64,000 nt of DNA from Prevotella sp. UBA2725 (GTDB taxonomy: Bacteria > Bacteroidota > Bacteroidia > Bacteroidales > Bacteroidaceae): NCBI GenBank assembly GCA_002353825.1, contig DEKJ01000064.1, positions 1-64,000 of the forward strand, given 5' to 3'. Shown in pieces: positions 54,601 through 63,000 of the stretch (the stretch's first letter is position 1; the number at the start of each line of letters is the position of its first letter). Made by a program: the position numbers and the translations under genes. Below the pieces are notes generated by a model that saw nothing but the letters and a program-made list of their open reading frames with translations, was not told the DNA's origin and searched no databases.

Positions 54601-54756
54601 GGCAGAATGGTTGCACAGGACGATGACGCATCTTTAAATTCATGGTTCTCAAGAGCAAATCAGAATTTCGCTAAATGGAATGACAACCGACAAGTATATT
54701 TCAAAGAGCTTATTAAGTTCATATCATTAAAATTATCAGAGAATCTTGGCAATTAG
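51685..54756 (+). CDS. Large multidomain protein with RNAP-alpha-CTD-like, sigma-4-like and HARE-HTH-like segments
   Basis: A 1023-aa last gene of the operon. Residues ~219-285 contain RKNLSVRARNVLGRAGI followed by LKTCGRKSDLEL, a match to the RNA-polymerase alpha C-terminal domain. About 557-577 reads TLDELSKRYLLTRERVRQL, like sigma-70 region 4. About 742-805 has ILEAYGKPMKLKDIF then SLRQSILLDERIEPIG, resembling HARE-HTH. The C-terminal ~130 residues resemble helicase-associated repeats. No catalytic domain is visible. It probably binds DNA and recruits or targets the other four proteins. Domain matches are moderate. Confidence 0.7.
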   Translation: MINYNWNTPLVTLFNDNFIDEDIYIGLTQFGIQYLRDLKKEEALKQSSFLKQVAAKLCEFLDVFISIEFKKLSLDEFVMSIPQDLITSTEYIFIWITSQKGSEATIKRRFPSPMQLLYYVIAEQEDILRITYDRSTLTGADYNRYKNEMICIISLLARLSSNFANCSFYGRLFSKILSDSHVSAEELTQAWTKFENLSIEDALNKKHLKIATERDSSLEALFELSRKNLSVRARNVLGRAGIYHYADFLPWIEDTKKSFLELKTCGRKSDLELNQLRDSMLDAIASSKNVPVGALVMNGAAGECEQKNAIEILKNNLLSNKCDANIYAYFTSDVGKKAYNVIVAPLKTCHDIVRYNKVEALDLLSYIQEGLALSIVSVDDYDVMPFLIHSLSKIQDFISSNKKELRRNKLSSKAKDRLIEEDFNNIVKGLRGRSRHVVLSVATDYHSFLRLKSANKNISDIKNAGHKTEEEIEEAYTTFQAHCLGILFVDDSYTSVSLLSNTFPFLTAKDVMFIDAFYKENGYMPSFFILKAFLSTSHSKNISVYADYYGLSDSKPLTLDELSKRYLLTRERVRQLIATPSKWHDKTLDSITQQEGLWSHYAFLNDSLMTCENCNFISINQKEQLNISFYSFCGLCNLLLHFSIISIDNEFFAFSKEIASYRIQYAVREVKRLDKLNKTNDLKIPIKEYFIENDEYWSTNHVYSEQSEKLAYKLLEAIIHKVLPEIVCKDGVLLFKANHRDIKDVIYGILEAYGKPMKLKDIFVKYKEIIPDDGHDTPASLRQSILLDERIEPIGKISTYKLKKWSGFAGTIPELLLTLLKTHVDPVKVDTLVEECLKFRQDSTTRSIRSNISAKVSNGMFTMYYPDLVGIANREYDKKFMQLPTSFKEFINAFKDFVLSNKRYPEMRNLGYESMLIRWYNDARQLICLTDDQIEEFSNTIKWLDKFHYPRNSNERNFLRQCELYKNFVSDTGRMVAQDDDASLNSWFSRANQNFAKWNDNRQVYFKELIKFISLKLSENLGN

Positions 54757-54825
54757 TACGGTATAGCAGGATGGTAGGTTAAAAAACAACAAAAGAAAGG
54801 TGGAGGTGCACAATATATGAAATAA

Positions 54826-54854
54826 AAACATTATGTTTGCAAAACATAATGTTT
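54826..54854. promoter_or_regulatory. Perfect 13-bp palindrome, operator or terminator
   Basis: AAACATTATGTTT (54826-54838) and AAACATAATGTTT (54842-54854) with a GCA spacer. It lies between the radical-SAM operon and the next ATPase and overlaps possible upstream start codons. It could be an operator or a hairpin at the 3' end of the operon. No T run follows. Confidence 0.6.
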
Positions 54855-54860
54855 GTACTT

Positions 54861-56240
54861 ATGAAGTTCGTAGACAGAAAAGAAGAGACCGCCATCCTTA
54901 CGAGAGCATTCGCAAGGGAAGAGCCGAGCCTGTATGTCATATATGGTCGACGCCGACTTGGGAAATCGACGCTCATCAACCGGCTGATGAGAGAAGACGA
55001 TATCTATTTCATGGCAGACAGAGCCGACCAGACCCAACAGAGAGCTCTCTTGGCCGACACCATAGCAATTCATTATCCGGGATTCAACAATGTCGTTTAT
55101 CCTTCATGGGAATCACTGTTTCTTCAGCTAAGTATGGTTGCCTCCCGCTGCTTTGTGTTATGTCTTGACGAATTTCCCAACATGGTCCGTTCCTGTCAGG
55201 AGCTACCTTCTGTGTTACAACGTCTGATAGACACCAAAAAGTTAAGATACCATGTTCTCATCTGCGGATCATCCCAACACATGATGCAAGACATCGTCCT
55301 AAACTCTTCAGAACCTCTATACGGCCGTGCGAGACAGATATTAAAGTTCCTGCCCATCAGCATCAATTATATGTGTGAGGCGTTGCCTATGTTATCAGCC
55401 GAAGATGCCGTTGACAACTATTCTGTCTTAGGTGGTGTCCCCCGTTATTGGGAACTACGCGAGGACGAGAGCAGCCTGCTTGATATGATCATGGACATGA
55501 TAGCCAATCCCGTCGGCATGCTCTATGATGAAACAGACCGACTTCTTGCTGATGACTTAGACCGGACGACCTTAGCCACTTCTATATTATCCTTGATAGG
55601 TAATGGTGTGAACCGAATGGCTGAGATAGCTTCAAGGCTCAGCAGAAAAGCCACCGACATAAGCAACCCCATGTCAAAACTCATGAAGCTTGGCTACATT
55701 GAAAGGGAGATGCCTTTCGGAGAGAATGTCCGTAATAGCAAAAAGACACTCTATAAACTGAATGATCCGTTCCTCAGGTTCTATTATCGTTTTGTCGTAA
55801 GATTGCAGTCGCAGATCTTACAGGCACGTACAAGCAAAGGAATGCATGATTACGTGCAGAAATACATCACCGACAACTTTGCCGACTTTGTCGCACCACA
55901 GTGGGAGCAACTGTGCAGAGAAGCCGTCAGTGGTGCGACCTTGTTTGATACAACATGGAACGTAGCTTCCCGTTGGTGGGGAACACTCGAAAGAGGACGT
56001 CAGGCTGAATTTGATGTCGTGGCTGAATCGTTGGATAAGAAGAGTTTATTGATAGGCGAATGCAAATGGACTGCCGAAGAGAATGCGGAGCATCTCTTGC
56101 AGGATCTGAAAACACGCTCGGAAAATTTCTCCTATCTCAAAGGACATAACGTTTACTATGCGTTGTTCCTTCGCCACAAGCCCATTGACGGCATGCAAGA
56201 GAATGTTTTTCTCCCACAAGATATCATCAAAGCAGAATAA
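54861..56240 (+). CDS. DUF234-type ATPase with PD-(D/E)XK-like C-terminus
   Basis: 459 aa from MKFVDRKEETAIL at 54861. Upstream in-frame ATG (54849) and TTG (54837) codons lie inside a palindrome and are less likely. Walker A is GRRRLGKS (29-36); CLDEFPN is the Walker B region. A winged-helix and the C-terminal DUF234 nuclease-like EFDVVAE...IGECKW complete the family layout. Function in this group is uncertain. It is separate from the preceding operon by an 80-nt gap. Confidence 0.83.
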   Translation: MKFVDRKEETAILTRAFAREEPSLYVIYGRRRLGKSTLINRLMREDDIYFMADRADQTQQRALLADTIAIHYPGFNNVVYPSWESLFLQLSMVASRCFVLCLDEFPNMVRSCQELPSVLQRLIDTKKLRYHVLICGSSQHMMQDIVLNSSEPLYGRARQILKFLPISINYMCEALPMLSAEDAVDNYSVLGGVPRYWELREDESSLLDMIMDMIANPVGMLYDETDRLLADDLDRTTLATSILSLIGNGVNRMAEIASRLSRKATDISNPMSKLMKLGYIEREMPFGENVRNSKKTLYKLNDPFLRFYYRFVVRLQSQILQARTSKGMHDYVQKYITDNFADFVAPQWEQLCREAVSGATLFDTTWNVASRWWGTLERGRQAEFDVVAESLDKKSLLIGECKWTAEENAEHLLQDLKTRSENFSYLKGHNVYYALFLRHKPIDGMQENVFLPQDIIKAE

Positions 56241-56253
56241 AAGAAAGAACGTC

Positions 56254-56724
56254 ATGAAGACAACCCTTATTCTCATCGGCAAGACCGACGGCAAACTATA
56301 TCAATCGGCAATCGACGACTATGCCTCGCGCATCAGTCATTACATGCCGTTCAACATAAAGGTCATACCCGACATCAAAAACACACGCGCCCTTTCTGAA
56401 GAACAACAGAAAGAGCGCGAAGGTAATCTTATCTTAGAGAATGTGCAGCCACAGGACTGTCTCGTGCTGCTCGACGAGCATGGTGAGGAGCTCCGCAGCA
56501 TCGAGTTTGCCCGCTGGCTCGGCAAGCGTCAGGTCGCGGGACGCAATCTCGTGTTCGTCATCGGTGGTCCCTACGGATTCTCTGAAGCGGTGTACAAACG
56601 TGCTGAGGCTATGGTGTCTCTCTCCCGCATGACCTTCTCCCACCAGATGGTGCGCCTCATCTTCGCCGAGCAGCTCTACCGTGCCTGCACGATCCTCAAA
56701 GGCGAGAAGTATCACCACGAGTGA
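56254..56724 (+). CDS. rlmH: 23S rRNA pseudouridine-1915 N3-methyltransferase
   Basis: 156 aa from MKTTLILIGKTDGKL at 56254; the longer reading starts inside the upstream gene. The SPOUT knot appears in LVFVIGGPYGF, SRMTFSHQMVRLIFAEQLYRA and the C-terminal EKYHHE. It methylates the modified uridine 1915 of 23S rRNA. A housekeeping gene and likely anchor of the chromosome at this point. Confidence 0.96.
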   Translation: MKTTLILIGKTDGKLYQSAIDDYASRISHYMPFNIKVIPDIKNTRALSEEQQKEREGNLILENVQPQDCLVLLDEHGEELRSIEFARWLGKRQVAGRNLVFVIGGPYGFSEAVYKRAEAMVSLSRMTFSHQMVRLIFAEQLYRACTILKGEKYHHE

Positions 56725-56788
56725 GCAGGTTCAGGCGGTAACCAGTGATGAGAGACAACAATACATGAAACACAAAACACTAACATTT

Positions 56789-58399
56789 ATGAAGACAAAA
56801 CTAGTATTTACTTTGCTTGCCATTTTCCTCTCGTTAGGAGCCTCGGCACAAACGGGGCCTCAGGTAACCTATCGTGACGGAACCATCGAAGGTATCGACT
56901 CCTCCGGCGTGAAAATTTTCCGTGGCATTCCGTTCGCACAGCCGCCTGTAGGCAACCTGCGGTGGAAAGCCCCGCAACCCGTGAAAGCTTGGACGGGCGT
57001 GCGGTCGGCAAAAACATTCGGACCTGATCCGGCACAACGTCCCGTCTTCGGAGACATGAAGTTTGAAGGCAACGGGAAGAGTGAGGACTGTCTTTACCTC
57101 AACGTCTGGACACCGGCGAAGAAGATGGACGAGAAGCTCCCCGTGCTCATCTATTTCAATGGTGGCGGCCTCGTGGCTGGCAGTGGCTCAGAGCCTCGCT
57201 ACCAAGGTCTGCGCCTGGCACGCCGCGGCAACATCATCGTCGTCACAGCCAACTATCGCGAAGGTATCTTCGGCTTCTTCTCTTATCCGGAGCTGTCGAA
57301 GGAGGGTTGTCACGGCAACCAGGGATGGCTCGATCAGGCGGCTGCCATCAAGTGGGTGAAAGACAACATCGCAGCATTCGGCGGTGATCCCAACCGCATC
57401 ACGATCAATGGCGAGTCGGCAGGTTCGCAGTCGGTATGCGCCCTGACAACCTCACCGTTATCACGCGACCTCATCAATGGCTACATGTGCTCCAGTGGTG
57501 CCATCGTCTCCAATGCCACACCGATCAGTCTGAAAGAGGCGGAGCAGAAAGGGACGGCATGGGCCAAGAAGAACCATCTGAAGAAACTCAGTGACATGCG
57601 CAAACTCTCAACGGAGGAACTGAACAAACTCGACGACGGTACGTTCGGAGAGGGTACCAAATGTATCGACGGCATCTTCCTCACCGAAGATCCCAACAAG
57701 GTCATCAACGAGGGTCGTCAGTCGCAGGTTCCCTGCCTGCTTGGTAACAACAACGGAGAGTTCCCCGTTGCTGCCTTTGCAGGCGGTAAAGCTCCGACAA
57801 TGGCGAACCTCAGTCCTGTCATTGCTGGCTACTTCGGCACCGATGCCAACACAATCTTCAACCTCTACGATATTCACTCGGATGCCGACCTCTTAGGAGC
57901 CAAAGGACTGGCACTCGGCGGCGACATGTTCATTGTCTATGCCACGTGGAAATGGGCTGACATGGTCAGACAAAGCAGTAAGGCACCGGTCTACCGCTAT
58001 GTCTACTGCCATCCGCGCCCAAACATGCAGCTCAAGGGCAAGGCTCCCGGACTGGCCGGTGGCACAGTAGATGTCAAGGACGATACGCCTCAGCAGCCCG
58101 CAGCCACAACAGCCATCCACTCTGCCGACATCGAGTATGCCATGGGTAACCTCTCGACAAACAACGCCTTCCCGTGGGCAGCCGACGACTATGCCACCTC
58201 CGAGATCTTCCAGCAGATCTATATCAACTTCGTCAAGAACGGCAACCCGAACGGACCTGGCCTGCCGCAGTGGGACACCTATAACCACAATGGCAACGTG
58301 CCACCGGTGATGCTCATCGACACAAACACGCGCCAGGTGAAGGATGCAAAGGTTTATAACCGATACAAGCAGATCGACGCGTTCATACAGCGAAAATAG
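56789..58399 (+). CDS. Secreted type B carboxylesterase/lipase
   Basis: 536 aa from MKTKLVFTLLAIFLSLGASA, a clear signal peptide; an ATG at 56765 would add eight residues. Motifs are GIPFAQPPVGNLRW, EDCLYLNVWTP, and the nucleophile Ser in NGESAGSQSV. Alpha/beta hydrolase. It probably hydrolyses esters in the periplasm or on polysaccharide side-chains. Full length. Confidence 0.9.
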   Translation: MKTKLVFTLLAIFLSLGASAQTGPQVTYRDGTIEGIDSSGVKIFRGIPFAQPPVGNLRWKAPQPVKAWTGVRSAKTFGPDPAQRPVFGDMKFEGNGKSEDCLYLNVWTPAKKMDEKLPVLIYFNGGGLVAGSGSEPRYQGLRLARRGNIIVVTANYREGIFGFFSYPELSKEGCHGNQGWLDQAAAIKWVKDNIAAFGGDPNRITINGESAGSQSVCALTTSPLSRDLINGYMCSSGAIVSNATPISLKEAEQKGTAWAKKNHLKKLSDMRKLSTEELNKLDDGTFGEGTKCIDGIFLTEDPNKVINEGRQSQVPCLLGNNNGEFPVAAFAGGKAPTMANLSPVIAGYFGTDANTIFNLYDIHSDADLLGAKGLALGGDMFIVYATWKWADMVRQSSKAPVYRYVYCHPRPNMQLKGKAPGLAGGTVDVKDDTPQQPAATTAIHSADIEYAMGNLSTNNAFPWAADDYATSEIFQQIYINFVKNGNPNGPGLPQWDTYNHNGNVPPVMLIDTNTRQVKDAKVYNRYKQIDAFIQRK

Positions 58400-58440
58400 T
58401 GCGAGCTGTACGGTTAAGACTTGACCCTTTTTAGCGCACT

Positions 58441-58745
58441 GCACCTCGGAGAGGTGCCACTCGGTTAGCCCTAGGTAAGGAGCGCAGCGACGCAACCTAG
58501 GGTTTAAGTGCTGTGTAGTTTTATTGCAATCCGGCCTCGAAGAGGGCGAACATGGTCGGGATGCTGGTGTATTACGTTTTCAGGCGTCATCACTAATCCC
58601 ACGTTTCGGCTTCGCCTCACGAGGGCTAACCAGGTTCGCCCTCTTCGAGGCCGGAAATCAGGTCAACAGAGCCAATCACGACCCCAGGTTGCGTCGCTAC
58701 GCTCCTTACCTGGGGCTAACCATATTGGCCCCCTTCGGGGACCTT
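58441..58745. repeat. Compound palindromic intergenic repeat, copy 4
   Basis: Contains CACCTCGGAGAGGTG, GTTAGCCCTAGGTAAGGAGC with closing CAACCTAGGG, and a mirrored right half ending CCCCTTCGGGG. Closest relative is copy 1 (26152-26345). Confidence 0.78.
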
Positions 58746-58821
58746 ACCAACCCGAAATCCGGAAGAGCCCTAAATATTATAAAAAATTACGGGTCATTGT
58801 CGTTGGCTCGTAACTTTTTAT

Positions 58822-58829
58822 TATCTTTG
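58822..58829 (+). promoter_or_regulatory. -7 promoter motif (TATCTTTG)
   Basis: Exact TAnnTTTG match only 4 nt before the ATG at 58834, implying a near-leaderless transcript or use of the second ORF. Confidence 0.5.
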
Positions 58830-58833
58830 CAGC

Positions 58834-58935
58834 ATGAACAAGGAACAGAAGAACATAATGACCGAAGAAGTGGGTAAGTTGTGCATTGACATAGCAAAAC
58901 TCATCGTGGGTGGTGTCATCCTTGCAGAAATATAG
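58834..58935 (+). CDS. Small 33-aa protein, DUF6722-like
   Basis: Reads MNKEQKNIMTEEVGKLCIDI and ends KLIVGGVILAEI. A charged N-terminus is followed by a hydrophobic C-terminal helix, as in short Bacteroidetes DUF6722-type membrane proteins, but shorter. It is the first of two tiny ORFs 12 nt apart. Family assignment is tentative. Confidence 0.5.
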   Translation: MNKEQKNIMTEEVGKLCIDIAKLIVGGVILAEI

Positions 58936-58947
58936 AGCAAATAGGAT

Positions 58948-59049
58948 ATGGATGCAGTTTTTATTTTTTTAGGGTTAGTCCTGGTATTCTGCGTTTCATT
59001 AGGATGCTGGGCCATTATGCAAAAGCCTAAGGACACGAAGGCTGCATAA
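58948..59049 (+). CDS. Small 33-aa single-pass membrane protein
   Basis: Reads MDAVFIFLGLVLVFCVSLGC then WAIMQKPKDTKAA: one transmembrane helix with a basic cytoplasmic tail. It follows the preceding small ORF and precedes gpmA by 37 nt. Function unknown. Confidence 0.55.
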   Translation: MDAVFIFLGLVLVFCVSLGCWAIMQKPKDTKAA

Positions 59050-59086
59050 TCTCTGTAGTTGAAGGAATCAATTTATATTAATAATC

Positions 59087-59830
59087 ATGAAGAGAATCGT
59101 TTTAATTCGCCACGGCGAGAGCCAGTGGAATCTTGAGAACCGTTTCACAGGTTGGACAAATGTAGACCTCACCGAGAAGGGCAAGAAGGAGGCATTCGAT
59201 GCCGGTAAGCTCATGAAGGAGAAGGGCTTCCATTTCGACATCGCCTACACTTCTTATCTGAAGCGTGCCGTGAAGACGCTGAACAACGTCCTCGACGCAA
59301 TGGATGAGGACTGGATCCCCGTCGTCAAGACATGGCGCCTCAACGAGAAGCACTATGGTGCTCTCCAGGGCCTGAACAAGAAAGAGACCGCTAAGAAGTA
59401 CGGTGACGAGCAGGTTCTGCTCTGGCGTCGTAGCTACGACGTAGAGCCCAATGACCTCGCTGCTGACGGCACAGGCTCAGCACTCGCTGATCCCCGCTAT
59501 GCTAAGGTCCCCGTTCAGTATCTGCCGAAGACAGAGAGCCTGAAGGACTGCATCGCTCGTGTCATGCCGTTCTGGGAGTGCGAAATCTTCCCGAAGCTCA
59601 AAGAAGTTGACAACATCATCGTTGCTGCTCACGGTAACTCTCTCCGCGGCATCGTGAAGCACCTCAAGGGCATCTCCGACAAAGACATCTCGGGTCTGAA
59701 CATCCCGACAGCTACTCCGTACGTCTTCGAGTTCGACGACGACCTCAACCTCGTCAAGGACTACTACCTCGGTGATGCTGCTGCCATCGCTGCCAAGGCT
59801 GCTGCCGTAGCTAACCAGGGCAAGGCATAA
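59087..59830 (+). CDS. gpmA: 2,3-bisphosphoglycerate-dependent phosphoglycerate mutase
   Basis: A 247-aa glycolytic enzyme. The catalytic LIRHGESQWNLENRFTGW contains the phospho-His (His9). LNEKHYGALQGLNK and VAAHGNSLRGIV complete the active site. Full length. Confidence 0.97.
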   Translation: MKRIVLIRHGESQWNLENRFTGWTNVDLTEKGKKEAFDAGKLMKEKGFHFDIAYTSYLKRAVKTLNNVLDAMDEDWIPVVKTWRLNEKHYGALQGLNKKETAKKYGDEQVLLWRRSYDVEPNDLAADGTGSALADPRYAKVPVQYLPKTESLKDCIARVMPFWECEIFPKLKEVDNIIVAAHGNSLRGIVKHLKGISDKDISGLNIPTATPYVFEFDDDLNLVKDYYLGDAAAIAAKAAAVANQGKA

Positions 59831-59885
59831 CGCTTCGCTTCGCGCCTTAGCGCGAAACGAAAGAAACTTAAGAATACAGATAAGT

Positions 59886-59916
59886 AGGGGTGCTCCTTAT
59901 GGGGCACCCTATTTTT
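59886..59916 (+). terminator. Hairpin terminator after gpmA
   Basis: AGGGGTGCTCC and GGGGCACCCT pair with one bulge around TTAT, followed by ATTTTT. A second GGGGCACCCC copy lies just downstream, and a CCCCCCC/GGGGG repeat at 59946-59971. Confidence 0.75.
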
Positions 59917-60025
59917 GTGGGGCACCCCTATGGTGGTAATCAATCCTCCCCCCCTTGGGGGAGATTAAGGGAAAGGGCTAGAACTCGTCTTTTCTTTTGC
60001 ACCCGACTGTAGTCGTCAGCGCCCT

Positions 60026-63000
60026 CTACCCCTTGATGAGGTCGTTGATGATCTCTTTGACCGACTTACTGTTGATCTGCTTGCGGAAATGCACCGTGAA
60101 GCCTTTCGCCGTCATCTCCTTGAAGAACGCCTCAGCACACGTAATCTTCGCCTCCTCGTCTTGCGACACCTGGGCCTCCTGGTCATAGGCTTTCGTCTCA
60201 ATGATGACGTTCAGCTCCTTACTGCCGTTGCGCCGGCGTACGACATACATGAAGTCGGGACTGTAGTTGCTCGACGCCACCGTCGGGATGCAGATGCTCT
60301 TGGCGGGTATCTTGCCGTAGACGAAGACCTCCTCAATATCCGCCTTCATGTTGCACAGCTCGAGATCGGAGTCGTAGGCATACCGGTCATAGAGATACTT
60401 GGCGGGCGGCTCGCCTGGGGCGAGCTTACGGCCGATATACGCCTGCACGACATCGTCGCGCACGGAGCCGTCGGCATTGGTGAGCTTCGTCTCGCGCATG
60501 GTGTAGTCGGCCTGCCGGTACCGCACGTAGCCTGCCATCTGCCGGCTCTTCCAGTCGTTGACCGCCACGATGAGACGGGCGAGGGAGCTCTCGTTGACCA
60601 TCTCCTTCTCGATCTTGTAGCCCGCTGCCACCGCCTCGCAGACAGCCTGGTGCAAAGCCGGCAACGGCACATTAGTACCCTCCGAGGCGCGGCGCAGAAA
60701 CTCACTGTAGCCGATGCGCCTCTCGGGCACCGTGATATAGGTACCGTAGTCCTCAGTCATCTTAGCGAGATCTTCCGTCACCACAATCTCGCTCCGGTTC
60801 GAGCAGAACGTCTGGAGGGAGAAGACCTCCCGGTCCTTGATGATACCGGGGAGGGCAGCACGGAGCTTACCCTCCACATCTTTGTCGATATAGAGCACAT
60901 ATTTGCGGTTGAGCTGCGCCCAAAGCGTCCGCAGCTCCTCGAAGCGCGCCTTGCGGATATGCACGGTGCCTGTCGATCGCTGGTTGCGGTCCGTCACCTT
61001 GTCATCGCTGACACCGCCAGTCTCGTCCTTGAACTCGGGATAATCCTCGAAGAGCGCCTCCTTGCGGTCGTAGACGATGTTGTAGTGCAGGTCGACGTAA
61101 CCTTTTTGCAGCAGGTCGATGAAGAGCGTCTTTTCGTCCATGCCGCGCTGTTTCGCCACATCGCCAAGCAGCCGGAAGTTGATGACCATTGGCTTTTTCT
61201 GCTCGTTGCCTCCCGTATGGACCTCACTGTTGATCTCCCTGACGAGTTTTTCGGCGAAGTCGCGCTCTGTGAAGTCGACGATATAGTTGAGTTTCTGCAC
61301 ATCGTCTCCGCTGATGCGGTTGCCCGCTTCGTCGACAGGCAGTCTGAGGCCTCGTCCCACCTCCTGGAGCTTGCTCGTCTCTGAGCCACTGGAGCGCAGC
61401 TTGCAGATAGTGAAGACGTTGGGGTTGTCCCACCCTTCCTTCAGTGTCCATTTGGAGAAGAGAAACCTCAAGACGTTAGGCGATCCGTCAGGACGGGTGA
61501 AACTCAGCAGCTCCTTCTTGCCGTGAAGGATCGTCTCCACCTCTTGCGCTATGTTGTCGTCGCTGTCGTTGTTGTCGCGCGAGAAATAACCGGCACAGGT
61601 GTCATCGAGATGGTCAAGGGTGGCACGGAGGTAAGCTTCATACCGGGGCGGGTTGTCGTAGGAGAGCTCCTTCTCCACGCGCTCCTTGAGGAGCTGCAGA
61701 AACTTCGTGCGGAGCCATCCGTTATTCTTGCCCTCGGGGCCGCGAAAGCTCTCGATGTTGTCGATGAAGAACAGGGCGAGGGTCTTGATACGCAACCCGC
61801 CGCGGCAGAAGTTGACGCGCTCCGTCTCGAAATGACGCTTCAGCGCCAGTGCCATCATCGCCTCCTGGTAAGACGGGGCAAACTGGTCGGGGTAGAACTC
61901 CTCGCCAGTCTGCTTCTCCTGACCGTTGCTCAGGACGATGCTGTTCTTCGTGATCGCCTCGATGGAGATGCCGTTGAGGTCGGGGTCGACGGTTCCGAGG
62001 CTGTCGCCGGCATGAAGTTCGAAGGTTCTGCTCTCTTTGTCGCTGATGAGGTGCAGATGGGTGTTGTTGCCTCGCTCCACGCTGACGACCTTCACTTTCT
62101 TGTCCGCCTTCTGCTCCCCAGGTAGTTCGAGATGCTCTTTTGCCACGCCTTTGATGAGACCTTGGTTGAACGCCTCTGCGGCATTAAGGTCATAGATGAG
62201 ATTCGCATAGTCGAAGCATGTGTGTTTATTCTTTCCCTTGCCGAAGGTCCACGTAGGGAACGTGGCACCATAGCGAAGGACAAACTGCGGGGCGAAGCCG
62301 TTGATAAGGGCGGCATACGACGTGCTCGAACGCGGCATGCGGTGCGGCTCGTCGATGATGAGCACGGGGTGCGTGTCCCTGATAGCATCGATGGGGCAGC
62401 GGAAGGTACCGAGGGTCGTGAAATAATCGTCGCGCGTGAGGAGCTTACCGCTCGTGAGGAGCTGCGTGTTGAGCAGCAGCACATAGATCTTATTCTTCTC
62501 GCGGTTGTTGCCCTGGAAGAAACTGCGGACGGCGGAGGGCAGCGTGGGACGGCCCTTGGTCTTTTTCTTCCGTGGCTCCAAGAGGCAGAGCACGATATCG
62601 GTATGGTATTCGCAAACCTGTGAGAAATGGCGGCGCACCACGGGGTCGCCCATAAACGCTGCCGTACCCGCCTTGATAGGCAACGTGGGAACGGCGATGA
62701 TAAACTTGTTGTAGCCGCAGCGCTTGTGCAGCTCGAGCATCGTACGGGTGTAGACATAGGTCTTACCCGTGCCCGTCTCCATCTTGATATCGAGGATCGA
62801 GTGGTGTGGCAGCGTCCTGACCTTCTCGGGCAGTTTGGTCTCATCGATGTGGCAGTCGTGCCGTTTCTCAAGTCCGAGATCCCTGCGCACTCTACTTATT
62901 GGGAGCGAGAAGAGCCCTCGCGGGAGCGTCGGGTTCTGATAGCTTTTTGCCGCCGGTTCCCGCTCCGACTGCTCCACGATACGCGCCACGCCCTCCACAG

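Noticed and set aside
59946..59971. C7/G5 run near the gpmA terminator as a fifth phase-variation tract
   Set aside because: It lies in a non-coding CCTCCCC-type repeat and cannot shift any gene.
60089..61384. 431-aa frame antisense to the type III Res gene
   Set aside because: Opposite-strand shadow in GC-rich coding sequence; no motif, and Res has a clear helicase/nuclease layout.
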